In this document: in pieces, positions 7,676 to 15,561 of the stretch
Numbering within the stretch: position 1 is the first letter of the stretch
Layout of the letters: every line of letters starts with the position of its first letter
Origin: Candidatus Altimarinota bacterium
Lineage (GTDB): Bacteria; Patescibacteriota; Gracilibacteria; UBA4473
Length of the DNA stretch: 22,744 nt
NCBI GenBank assembly: GCA_020629095.1
Contig: JAHDDZ010000002.1
Location: 1-22,744, forward strand
Direction: 5' to 3'
Program-made: the position numbers and the translations under genes
Notes under the pieces: model-generated
The model's input: only the letters and a program-made list of their open reading frames with translations
What the model was told of the DNA's origin: nothing
The model's database searches: none

Positions 7676-8533
7676 ATGCACATGATAGACACGCACGCGC
7701 ACTACTACTTTGATGCATTTGATGCGGACTTGCCTGCAGTGGTCGCGGCAGACACAGCGGCTGGTGTGCGGCACGCAGTACAAATTGGGTGCGATGAAAC
7801 GAGTTCACTGGCCGCGATTCGCCTAGCGCAGCAGCACGAGTCGTTGCACGCCACGGTCGGCCTGCACCCGATGGATGTTGATTTTGTGGGAAAAGCCCCG
7901 AGGGAGTATCAAATCACAGCCGACTACGCCGCAAAAGCCGGCAACCACGAGCAGCTGTGGGAGGTGTTTGATGCAATGATTGCAGCCAATCGCGAGCACA
8001 TTGTAGGCATTGGCGAGACTGGATTTGATCGGCATTATGTTGACACTCCAGAACTGATTCAGCTTCAGCAGAATTGCTTTTTGGCGCACTTACATTTGTG
8101 CGAAAAGCATGATCTACCTGTGATAATTCATAGTCGTGACGCAACACCGCAACTGCGGAAGTTTTTGCAGACGCATATGCCAAAGGGAAAGTATCGCGGA
8201 GTGGTGCACTGCTGGAGCGAAGACGGCGCCTTTGCGCAGGAAATTGTGCATGACCACGGACTAATGATTGGAGTTGGTGGTGTAGCGACATATGGAGCTG
8301 CTGGAGGCATTCGTGATGCTATTTCAAGCGTGCCAATCGAAGCTCTTTTAACCGAAACAGATGCGCCCTATTTGGTGCCAAATGGGTATCGAAAAAGAGG
8401 AAAAAAGCGATGCCAAAGTGCAATGATGGATGAAATAGTGCAGCTTATTTCTGAGTTAAAAAACATGCCAGTAAATGAGTGTGCAGCGCAATTGTACGCA
8501 AACGGATGCGCCTTTTATGGGCTAGAGGTATGA
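7676..8533 (+). CDS. tatD: TatD family metal-dependent hydrolase (putative DNase)
   Basis: 285 residues. The N-terminal IDTHAH gives the first two metal-binding histidines (H7, H9). GIGETGFD carries the bridging Glu, PVIIHSRDA and VVHCWSED carry further ligand histidines, and LLTETDAPYL carries the catalytic Asp. This is the amidohydrolase-type TIM barrel of TatD/YcfH proteins, 3'-5' nucleases implicated in DNA repair and turnover; the physiological substrate is uncertain for most members. A second ATG at 7682 is possible. The stop overlaps the next ATG (ATGA). The promoter upstream suggests it is the first gene of a three-gene operon. Confidence 0.93.
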   Translation: MHMIDTHAHYYFDAFDADLPAVVAADTAAGVRHAVQIGCDETSSLAAIRLAQQHESLHATVGLHPMDVDFVGKAPREYQITADYAAKAGNHEQLWEVFDAMIAANREHIVGIGETGFDRHYVDTPELIQLQQNCFLAHLHLCEKHDLPVIIHSRDATPQLRKFLQTHMPKGKYRGVVHCWSEDGAFAQEIVHDHGLMIGVGGVATYGAAGGIRDAISSVPIEALLTETDAPYLVPNGYRKRGKKRCQSAMMDEIVQLISELKNMPVNECAAQLYANGCAFYGLEV

Positions 8534-9504
8534 GTCGAAAATATGCCGAAAGCGAAGTGCCAGAAGGATTTTTAGTCGGAAAGAAAATAGCAATTTTGGG
8601 CTATGGCAAGCAAGGAAGGGCACAGGCGCATTTGTTAAAAAAAGCAGGCGCAGACATAAAAATTGGAGCACGAAAAGGTTTTTCCGCAGAGGCTGCCAGG
8701 GCAGATAGATTTACTGTTTTACCCTTTTCAGAAGCGGCACAGTGGGCAGATATAATTCATTTTTTATTACCTGATCCGGCACACAAAAGTGTTTTTAAGG
8801 ACCACATAAATCCCCATTTAAAAACAGGAAAAACGCTTTGTTTTAGTCATGGACTTTCCGTTGGCTGGGGGGACATCTCTGTACCAAAAGATATTGGTTG
8901 CATTCTTATTACACCCAAGGCGACCGGCGCAAAGCTGCTGCAGCAGCATGAATCTGGAGGTGGATGTATTACGCTTGTGGGTGTATACAGTGCCCCAATC
9001 GGCACCGAGTTGCAACTAGCACTAGCCATGGCACAGGCATTGGGTGGCTTTCGCGAGGGGGTCTATGAAACAACTTTTCGTGCAGAGGCAAGTGCTAATC
9101 TATTTGCTGAGCAGGCCGTGCTCTGTGGTGGCATGACGGAGCTGGTGAAGGCTGGGTTCAAGACCTTGATAGATGCTGGGTACCCACCGGCCGTTGCCTA
9201 CGCTGAGTGCGTTCGGGACCTAAAATTAACCGTAGATTTGTTGGCCTCAGGGGGGCTTTCTTGCCTGTGGGAAAGCATCAGCACAACAGCTGCTTATGGC
9301 GGAATGACAGCGGGAAAGCGTATAATTGACTCATCAGTGCAGGGGCGAATGAAGGATTTGTTGAATGATATTGAGCAAGGGGGCTTTGCTCAAAAATGGC
9401 TGACAGACGGTGTACAAAATGAGTTTGAGCAGTTGCTAAAAGTCGAAAAAAGCCACCCAATCGAGGTGACCCATGCGGAAATTAATAGCCCGCAAAAGCC
9501 ATGA
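8530..9504 (+). CDS. ilvC: Divergent ketol-acid reductoisomerase with altered metal ligands
   Basis: 324 residues from the ATG that overlaps the tatD stop (ATGA); a longer in-frame extension to 8479 lies inside tatD and is rejected. Rossmann motif LGYGKQGRAQA (23-33), His107 in FSHGL and Lys130 fall at exactly the numbers known for class I enzymes such as that of Pseudomonas aeruginosa. The C-terminal knotted domain is clear (EQAVLCGGMTELVKAGF, ISTTAAYGG with Ser251). The standard enzyme makes dihydroxy-isovalerate in branched-chain amino-acid synthesis (EC 1.1.1.86). Here metal ligand Asp190 is Asn, Glu230 is Asp, Glu255 is Ala, and the KGPGH loop reads KATGA; Glu194 and Glu226 remain. The fold is certain, normal activity is doubtful. 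No other ilv gene is in view. Confidence 0.85.
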   Translation: MSRKYAESEVPEGFLVGKKIAILGYGKQGRAQAHLLKKAGADIKIGARKGFSAEAARADRFTVLPFSEAAQWADIIHFLLPDPAHKSVFKDHINPHLKTGKTLCFSHGLSVGWGDISVPKDIGCILITPKATGAKLLQQHESGGGCITLVGVYSAPIGTELQLALAMAQALGGFREGVYETTFRAEASANLFAEQAVLCGGMTELVKAGFKTLIDAGYPPAVAYAECVRDLKLTVDLLASGGLSCLWESISTTAAYGGMTAGKRIIDSSVQGRMKDLLNDIEQGGFAQKWLTDGVQNEFEQLLKVEKSHPIEVTHAEINSPQKP

Positions 9505-10022
9505 ATAAGAAAGAAATTGGCGTTGTCTTGGGGCGGTTTTCACCACTGCACAAGGGGCACGAGGCGCTTATTGGCGCACTTATTAAAAAACACAAAATAG
9601 CACATTCACTGGTCTTCATTGGTTCGTCAGAGGCAAACACAGACGGGCGCACGCCGTACTCATTTCAAACTCGAAAAGATATGGTGCAGCAGCGGTTCCC
9701 TGGCATTTTGGTGCTGCCATTGCCAGATATCGGCGTAACTGAGAATGATTTTAAAATGACGAACGGGAAATGGCTTGACCAAATTTCTGCAATAGAAACT
9801 AAAATGCAGGCACAATTTGTGTTTTATGGAGGGAGTCAAAATGACCTAAAATACCTAGCAGAGCGGTTTAAAATAGCGGTGTTGGTTGATCGAAAAAGCA
9901 TCCCGATAACAGCCACCGGAGTACGTTCAGACATTGCAAATAGAGTTGAAATAGATGAAAAAGTGCATGCGGATATTATTCCTTCGGCAACAAAAAAAAT
10001 AGGGGAAATGCCGCAACAGTAA
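9501..10022 (+). CDS. NMN adenylyltransferase-like nucleotidyltransferase
   Basis: 173 residues. GRFSPLHKGHEALI (12-25) is the phosphate-binding HxGH motif of the cytidylyltransferase-like superfamily. IGSSE and TPYSFQTRKDMV follow as in NadM-type enzymes (IGS followed by PFTFEERKEM in relatives), and ITATGVRSDI is the C-terminal ATP-binding signature. The best fit is nicotinamide-nucleotide adenylyltransferase (NMN + ATP to NAD, EC 2.7.7.1). Other nucleotidyltransferases of the superfamily cannot be excluded. It is coupled by ATGA to the reductoisomerase-like gene, which has an NAD(P)-binding fold. It ends 10 bases from the convergent tRNA gene, with no terminator visible. Confidence 0.78.
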   Translation: MNKKEIGVVLGRFSPLHKGHEALIGALIKKHKIAHSLVFIGSSEANTDGRTPYSFQTRKDMVQQRFPGILVLPLPDIGVTENDFKMTNGKWLDQISAIETKMQAQFVFYGGSQNDLKYLAERFKIAVLVDRKSIPITATGVRSDIANRVEIDEKVHADIIPSATKKIGEMPQQ

Positions 10023-10032
10023 AATGAATTTG

Positions 10033-10107
10033 TGGCTCCCGGGGTCGGGTTCGAACCGACGGCCAATTGGTTAACAGCCAATTGCTCTACCACTGAGCTA
10101 CCCGGGA
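10033..10107 (-). tRNA. tRNA-Asn (GTT), CCA encoded
   Basis: 75 bases including an encoded CCA. Acceptor stem TCCCGGG/CCCGGGA, D-arm GCTC/GAGC with AGTGGTA loop, anticodon stem ATTGG/CCAAT with loop CTGTTAA (anticodon GTT, reads AAC/AAU), T-arm GTCGG/CCGAC with TTCGAAC loop, discriminator G. All stems pair fully. Its first 10 bases overlap the end of the upstream methyltransferase gene, whose TAG stop is formed by U8-A9-G10 of the tRNA. Confidence 0.97.
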
Positions 10108-11288
10108 GAATGCCCCTTTTTAAGCACTATAATCTCTCTGGACGTATACGCCCCATCCCGAGCGTACACATACGATTTGCGCGAACCAAAAAGAGCCACA
10201 GGAGCATAGCCAAGTCGGTCTGCCAATGCAAATATTTTTTCAGAAATAGACCGATTTCTCCCTCGGATTTGGTGCACCGGCAGACACAAAGCGATTGTAT
10301 GAATTTGCCCTTTGGCCATCTCTGGAAGAGCTTTATGCCACATGGCGATGACATCCAAAAGCGTTTTCTCAGACTGGCGATCTGTTGGGGCTGCCGCAAA
10401 GTTATGCCCCAACCAACCCTCTGTGGCAATGACTCCAGCCATTTTCTGATACTTTAGCTGAGTTGCATCCGCTGTAATAAACTTCACGGCGCCGTGGTCA
10501 TACCGAAATTTTTCACTCAAGAATGTATTATTGGCCTGGGCACCAGTAACTCGCTCTGGGGCTATGTCGCTCCCATGCGTTCTATATCCCATTATAGCAG
10601 CCTCAATAGAAATGGTCCCTGACCCACAAAATGGGTCAATTATGGCATCATCACTTTTTGGCTTAGAAAGGTTAATAAGTATCTGCGCCAGCTTTGGGGG
10701 GAGCATTCCCATGTGTGCATCACGAAAAGGCTTTTGTCGGTCTCGCAGCGTATAATTTCGGATATTTTGTATTGCTTTTGTGCGAGCGACCAGCACCTCA
10801 CCTCCCAGCTTCCACAGCATAAAATCTGCTCCTTTTTTTAGTATTTTATCACGAAAGAGTCGACCAGTTGTGATGGATCCACCATCTCCATTTGCTCGTT
10901 TTATGGTTAATCGCGAACCTTTTTTAACTCCCTCCAGTAGTAATTTTACAGCCTTTCTGTCAACCCCAAAACCAGAGACTGCCAGCTGAAATGTATGCTC
11001 TCTGCTTTCTGTCTTTAGTTCATCTACAACGGCTGCCTGGGCTGCTGCCATTTCATGAAAAACGCCCAACACGCTAGCGATTCGCTGCGTGCCCCCAAGC
11101 CGGTTTAAAAAGAGCTGCTCTGGCTTTTGTGGTAGGCCTCTGGGGTTTTTGATTCGCAGGTCACCAACCAGAGCCAAGCCCATTCGCTCATCTGTTTGCA
11201 GTACGGTGCAGCAGGTTTTAAGCTCTGCTACAGAAAGCGCAAAATGCGCCCCCAGTTGCACCATGTGTGGGGTTTTTATCCAATCCAT
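10098..11288 (-). CDS. Trm11/TrmG10-like RNA methyltransferase
   Basis: 396 residues. The C-terminal half is a Rossmann methyltransferase: motif I DPFCGSGTISIEAA begins at Asp218, followed by GSDIAPERVTGA, the acidic end of strand 2. The N-terminal half is consistent with a THUMP-type RNA-binding region. The layout matches Trm11/TrmG10 enzymes, which methylate N2 of guanosine 10 in tRNA using S-adenosylmethionine. The DPPY tetrapeptide (motif IV) expected near residue 289 reads TEGW followed by LG, so target or chemistry may differ. The start overlaps the GNAT gene by 13 bases and the stop lies within tRNA-Asn, making this gene and the tRNA probably one transcript. Family is well supported, exact substrate is not. 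Confidence 0.8.
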   Translation of the reverse strand: MDWIKTPHMVQLGAHFALSVAELKTCCTVLQTDERMGLALVGDLRIKNPRGLPQKPEQLFLNRLGGTQRIASVLGVFHEMAAAQAAVVDELKTESREHTFQLAVSGFGVDRKAVKLLLEGVKKGSRLTIKRANGDGGSITTGRLFRDKILKKGADFMLWKLGGEVLVARTKAIQNIRNYTLRDRQKPFRDAHMGMLPPKLAQILINLSKPKSDDAIIDPFCGSGTISIEAAIMGYRTHGSDIAPERVTGAQANNTFLSEKFRYDHGAVKFITADATQLKYQKMAGVIATEGWLGHNFAAAPTDRQSEKTLLDVIAMWHKALPEMAKGQIHTIALCLPVHQIRGRNRSISEKIFALADRLGYAPVALFGSRKSYVYARDGAYTSREIIVLKKGHSPG

Positions 11289-11776
11289 TTTTCATATAAA
11301 TATTCATTGTACCATACGCCCTCGTGTCCAATTTCCCGCTTCAGTAGACCAACTTGGCGGTACCCCATTTTTTCATAGAGTTGAGCCGCCGGGTTGTCCT
11401 CCATCACAAATAGCTTCATTTTAAGGATCTCATATTGCTCTTTCAGCACCGCTTCTAGTTTTATCATAAGCTGCTTTCCAATACCCTTTCCGCGCTGGCT
11501 GTTTGCCACAAAAAGTGACCCGATATCTGCAATGTGGCGGAGTTTTTCATTTTTTGGTTTCCACTGCGCACGCACCATGCCAACTGGTTGACCGTCTTCC
11601 ACCACCATTAGCGTACAGATATGCGGCTGTTGCAGGAGCTCTTGCCAGGCTTCATCTGTTCGGCTTTCTGCTTCTTCTATAGTAACCGCAAACGCCTGAG
11701 GATTCTCTGCCAGAGCCTGAAGTCGCAGCTCTTTATAGGCCTGCCAGTCGGCAGGGGCAACTTTTGAAAATATCAT
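11276..11776 (-). CDS. GNAT family N-acetyltransferase
   Basis: 166 residues. Acetyl-CoA-binding motif A is clear: VANSQRGKGIGKQLM (the RxxGxG/A loop), then a helix and MKLFVMEDNPAAQLYEKMGYRQVG, the usual motif B ending of the fold. Members transfer an acetyl group from acetyl-CoA to an amine on a protein, peptide or small molecule; the substrate cannot be told from sequence. The ATG overlaps the purL stop (ATGA). No Shine-Dalgarno is present, so translation probably depends on coupling. The 3' end overlaps the methyltransferase start by 13 bases. Confidence 0.92.
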   Translation of the reverse strand: MIFSKVAPADWQAYKELRLQALAENPQAFAVTIEEAESRTDEAWQELLQQPHICTLMVVEDGQPVGMVRAQWKPKNEKLRHIADIGSLFVANSQRGKGIGKQLMIKLEAVLKEQYEILKMKLFVMEDNPAAQLYEKMGYRQVGLLKREIGHEGVWYNEYLYEKWIG

Positions 11777-14700
11777 GCAAAATAATTAATTCCACCACGG
11801 AAGAAATCAAGACCTCGATTTGGGGTTTGCGCGCTTTTTCGCACGTGGCCAATGGCTCTTTCTGGGTGTGCCATCATTCCAAAAATCTGCCCAGTTTCAT
11901 CAGAGACTCCAGCAATCCCCATTGCTGATCCATTTATATTTTCCGTGTACTGCAGACCAATTTGGCCATTTTTAACGAGTTGATTTATTTGCTCGTTTGA
12001 GGCAATGAATCGCCCTTCTCCATGGGCAATCGGAATTGTTATTTTTTCATCAAGCGCAAAAGCCGAAAGCCAAGGGGAGAGCCGGCTTTTGACTGCATGC
12101 CCAGTATCTCCGCTTATAAAATGCCCACAAGTATTCCAGGCCAAAGTGGGGGCATTTTCATCTTGCAATGCAATTTTTCCATATGGCAACAGCCCACTTT
12201 TCATGAGCGCCTGAAACCCATTGCAGACGCCGAGCACAAGTCCGCCACGAGATAAAAGCCCTTGTACTGCGGCCTTCACAGCCTCATTTCGCAGCACATT
12301 TGCAATAAATTTTGCAGACCCCGCTGGTTGATCTCCTGCACTAAAACCACCAGAAAGCATCAAGATTTCACTTTGAGAAATGCCCTGCACAATAGCAGAA
12401 AGCGTTTCTGTGGTTGTTTCTTTTGACTGATTATTAAATGGCAAAATGCTTGGAATGCCACCAGCGAGCTCAAATGCACGAGCGGTTTCATATTCACAAT
12501 TTGTGCCAAGGAAAAGCGGCAAAAAGACCTTTGGGGATGTGCCTATTGGGCTTGCAATTTGGAGTGTTGAAATGTCATTCACACTAATTTCTTGCGGCTT
12601 TTCCCCTTTTATTATTTTTCCAAAAGTCACCTCAAGCGGCTGCTCCCACGCATCTCTTAGGGCGATTACTGACTCATTTTTATTTCCTATTTGTAGCACC
12701 CCACTGTCATTTGTTCGCCCAAGTATAGTCGCTCCAGCAGGAGCTTTCCCTGTTCCGATGAATCCACCATAGGCAGCGGCATGCAGTGCCTCGTGCGCCT
12801 CTATTTTTGCGCCCAACAGATTACCAAAAAGCAAGTGACAAAGTCCAACAAAAGCTCCTCCAGCCTCAATCGGCCGGATGGCTGAAACATGTCCTGAGGC
12901 TATAAGCGAATGGACTTCTGCAAATTGCTTCCTAAGGGAATTCCACTCTGGCAGGCCGCTTTTGCTCATTTGAGGCAACAGCATCCAGATTGATTCATCT
13001 GCTTTTTGTGCGTATCCCAGTGGCACTTGTGTGGCCTCTGTGTGACCCACAGCAAAGCTGACAAGCGTGGGTGGCACGTCAATTCGCTGGCTTTGCGCAC
13101 TATCAAAATACGTTCCACTCATACTATCCTTCCCGCCTATTGCTGGTGTGTTTAGGCCATCTTGTGCGGTATATGCTCCAAGTTGCGCCGCCAGTGGTAT
13201 TCCCCAGCGGGCAGGATCTGTGCCAAGAGATGCAAAGTAGTTTTGCAAGCTGATTCGAATTTTGTCTGGGTTTGCACCAGCTGCCACAACAGCAGCAGCA
13301 CTTTGAACCACCGCAAGTGCACCTCCGACGAATGGATCTGCATCTGAGAGCTGTGCGTCATATCCAGCTGCGATGATGCCAACTGTACTAGCTCCCGTTG
13401 CTGGAAAGACCCCCACGGCAGCTACTGATGGGCTTGCCTGCGACTTTCCGTCATACGGGCTGATGACCGTGCCAGCCCCCACACAGTGGTCAAATCTCTG
13501 TTGCACTGGCTTTTTACTGCATATGTTTTTATCCTGCAAAATCGCAAACCAATCTTGCTCTATCTCCTTTACTGGTTCAGAAGCAATAGAAAGTGATGCT
13601 GACTGCGTTGCATTTGACCAACCTTCCATGATGTCTCGTGGGATTTCTGCCACCGTTTCACCCTCTTTTACAATCCGTAAAGTAGGCTCCGCAATCACGA
13701 TTCCAACCTGGGCGCATGGCACATTTTCAGTAGCAGAAAGAGCCGCTACAGATGGAACATCTGCTGCAGAAACACATACAAACATCCGTTCTTGGCTTTC
13801 ACTAAGGGCAATTTCTGTTGGCGTCAGCCCCTCATATTTCAGTGGTACGGCGTCTAGCGAAATATCAACCCCATCGGCCATTTCTCCAACCGCATTTGCA
13901 ATACCACCAGCGCCCCCGTCATTGCACTTTTTTATGCACTTTTTAAAGGCAGGATTTCGAAACAGCCGCATCAAAAACCTTTCTGCAGGCGGGTTTCCTT
14001 TTTGTACTTCAGCACCAGCATTCTGCACACTTTTTTCGTCTTGGGCTTTACTGCTTCCGGTTGCACCCCCAATTCCGTCACGGCCAGTCGCTCCGCCAAG
14101 AAGCAAGATGACATCGCCCACAAGAGGCGCTTCTCGGCGCACTTCGTCGGCCGGTGTTGCCCCAGCTACGCAGCCTGCGCAAAATCGCTTTGCCCGATAT
14201 CCCTCGTGCACCGCCATGTAATTTTTCAAAGTTGGCACCCCAATTTGGTTTCCATAGCCAGCAAAACCGTCTGTTGCTTCGCGGTTTATCTGCCGCTGAG
14301 AGATCTTTCCGGCAATAGTTTCTGTGTTGTCTGGGTCGCCAGTTCCGATATATCGAACCCCCATAAAGATGTAACTTCGGCCACTGAGTGGGTCACGGAT
14401 GCAACCGCCAAGTGCCGTGCTGGCACCGCCATAGGGGCTAATCTCGGTCGGGTGATTGTGCGTTTCGTTCTTAAACTGAAAGAGCCAGTCTTCCGTGCGG
14501 CCATTGGCAAAGTTGACTGGAACGTGCACACTAGCTGCATTGATTTCATCACATGTATCAATATCATCAAGTAATCCTTTCTTCTTGGCCACACGAGCAG
14601 CTGCAGTCGCAATATCCATAAGGCTCACGGGCTTTGTGCGACCCACCATTTTGCGCCCCTCCATATATAATTTTAGTGCATCATATAGCGCCTGGTCTCG

Positions 14701-15465
14701 TGTGCTTTTCATGTCAGCGGCAAGCAGTTTTCCATCCTTTAGCACTGCCTGTCCGGTAATATCAATCTGCTTCAGCTCTGTCAAAAATGTCGTATGGCGG
14801 CAGTGATCTGACCAATACATATCTAAGATCTTCAGCTCGCTGATGCGTGGATCGCGCCCGAGTTTTGTGAAATGAGATTGCGTTTGAAGGAGGTCAGACA
14901 GGTTCATAGCGAGTCCCAAATTCTTTCCAATAGCGAGCAAATCAGTTTCTGAGAGTGACAAAAATCTATCTAAAAAAGCCATATCAGGGTCACTCGTCGG
15001 AGCAGTTTCAAACTCAAAAGTGCCAAAATCATGAATCGCCCCAACTCGCGAATCAAGCGGATTCACCAATGCTTTTTTGATGGCCGTCTTTCCAGCTCCA
15101 CCTATTTTCCCTTCAAATAAATACACATCCGCACTTTTGCACTGTGGTGTAGTACCTGAGAGTAGCGCCGTGCACTTTGCGGCAAAATCAGCCCGCTGGT
15201 CATATTGTCCAGGAAGTGGCTCAACAATGCAAACCCAGCCTGGAAAGGTATCTAGATCAGCAACAGAAAAGACCTCATCAATAGGCGGCTCTGATAGCAC
15301 ACTCGACACTACCAGCGATTTATCAAAAGCTGTTTCCCTTGAAAGGGCATATAGCGTCCCTTTTCGCACAGCCGAAACGCCATGCGCTGCAAAGGTTTCT
15401 TGGAGCTCCTTTGCATGCGTGTCATGTTCAACCCGAGGAAAGACAGCGCATGTGAGTGTATTCAT
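11773..15465 (-). CDS. purL: Phosphoribosylformylglycinamidine synthase, single-chain
   Basis: 1230 residues. It converts FGAR, glutamine and ATP to FGAM (EC 6.3.5.3), step four of de novo purine synthesis. Order: N-terminal PurS-like region (VLSEPPIDEVF), two AIRS-type ATP-binding halves (DHCRHTTF and FKNETHNHPTEISPYGGA in the first), and a C-terminal glutaminase domain with GVCNGFQ (nucleophile Cys1081) and MMAHPERA (His1200, Glu1202). The closest subtype I recall is the clostridial-type single-chain enzyme. All catalytic residues are present. The frame extends to an ATG at 15546, but the conserved N-terminus (MNTLTCAVFPR) begins at 15465. It heads the minus-strand operon leading to tRNA-Asn. 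No other pur gene is in the window. Confidence 0.97.
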   Translation of the reverse strand: MNTLTCAVFPRVEHDTHAKELQETFAAHGVSAVRKGTLYALSRETAFDKSLVVSSVLSEPPIDEVFSVADLDTFPGWVCIVEPLPGQYDQRADFAAKCTALLSGTTPQCKSADVYLFEGKIGGAGKTAIKKALVNPLDSRVGAIHDFGTFEFETAPTSDPDMAFLDRFLSLSETDLLAIGKNLGLAMNLSDLLQTQSHFTKLGRDPRISELKILDMYWSDHCRHTTFLTELKQIDITGQAVLKDGKLLAADMKSTRDQALYDALKLYMEGRKMVGRTKPVSLMDIATAAARVAKKKGLLDDIDTCDEINAASVHVPVNFANGRTEDWLFQFKNETHNHPTEISPYGGASTALGGCIRDPLSGRSYIFMGVRYIGTGDPDNTETIAGKISQRQINREATDGFAGYGNQIGVPTLKNYMAVHEGYRAKRFCAGCVAGATPADEVRREAPLVGDVILLLGGATGRDGIGGATGSSKAQDEKSVQNAGAEVQKGNPPAERFLMRLFRNPAFKKCIKKCNDGGAGGIANAVGEMADGVDISLDAVPLKYEGLTPTEIALSESQERMFVCVSAADVPSVAALSATENVPCAQVGIVIAEPTLRIVKEGETVAEIPRDIMEGWSNATQSASLSIASEPVKEIEQDWFAILQDKNICSKKPVQQRFDHCVGAGTVISPYDGKSQASPSVAAVGVFPATGASTVGIIAAGYDAQLSDADPFVGGALAVVQSAAAVVAAGANPDKIRISLQNYFASLGTDPARWGIPLAAQLGAYTAQDGLNTPAIGGKDSMSGTYFDSAQSQRIDVPPTLVSFAVGHTEATQVPLGYAQKADESIWMLLPQMSKSGLPEWNSLRKQFAEVHSLIASGHVSAIRPIEAGGAFVGLCHLLFGNLLGAKIEAHEALHAAAYGGFIGTGKAPAGATILGRTNDSGVLQIGNKNESVIALRDAWEQPLEVTFGKIIKGEKPQEISVNDISTLQIASPIGTSPKVFLPLFLGTNCEYETARAFELAGGIPSILPFNNQSKETTTETLSAIVQGISQSEILMLSGGFSAGDQPAGSAKFIANVLRNEAVKAAVQGLLSRGGLVLGVCNGFQALMKSGLLPYGKIALQDENAPTLAWNTCGHFISGDTGHAVKSRLSPWLSAFALDEKITIPIAHGEGRFIASNEQINQLVKNGQIGLQYTENINGSAMGIAGVSDETGQIFGMMAHPERAIGHVRKSAQTPNRGLDFFRGGINYFA

Positions 15466-15487
15466 TTGGTGCTTCAATAACGATTTA

Positions 15488-15515
15488 ATACTATATATTT
15501 CTAGCGCTCTCGCAA
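15488..15515 (-). promoter_or_regulatory. Possible purL promoter
   Basis: TTGCGA, 16-base spacer, TAGTAT, giving a leader of about 15 bases with no Shine-Dalgarno. An overlapping TATAGT is the alternative -10. Confidence 0.35.
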
Positions 15516-15547
15516 GGTATCTTCTGGCTTTTTTTCTCTGTATCATG

Positions 15548-15553
15548 TATAAT
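15548..15553 (+). promoter_or_regulatory. -10 box of the isomerase-like gene
   Basis: Perfect TATAAT, 8 bases before the ATG at 15562 and 5 before a GTG at 15559. No good -35 is seen. It fits the near-leaderless spacing found at other first genes here. Confidence 0.55.
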
Positions 15554-15561
15554 AACTGGTG

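Noticed and set aside
8479..8529. Longer N-terminus for the reductoisomerase-like protein
   Set aside because: The extension is the last part of tatD read in another frame. The ATG at 8530 forms an ATGA overlap and puts the catalytic residues at their standard numbers.
9323..9328. TATAAT inside the reductoisomerase-like gene
   Set aside because: It falls in codons for the conserved C-terminal domain with no start codon at suitable distance. It shows that chance matches occur, as do those near 495, 2845, 6165 and 14665.
9836..10093. 85-codon minus-strand frame beginning MVEQLAVNQLAVGSNPTPGA
   Set aside because: This is the familiar spurious translation of a tRNA gene, here tRNA-Asn, continuing antisense to the NMNAT-like gene.
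15466..15546. 27-residue N-terminal extension of PurL
   Set aside because: The extension is basic and unlike the family, and it covers the candidate promoter. Family-like sequence begins at the ATG at 15465.
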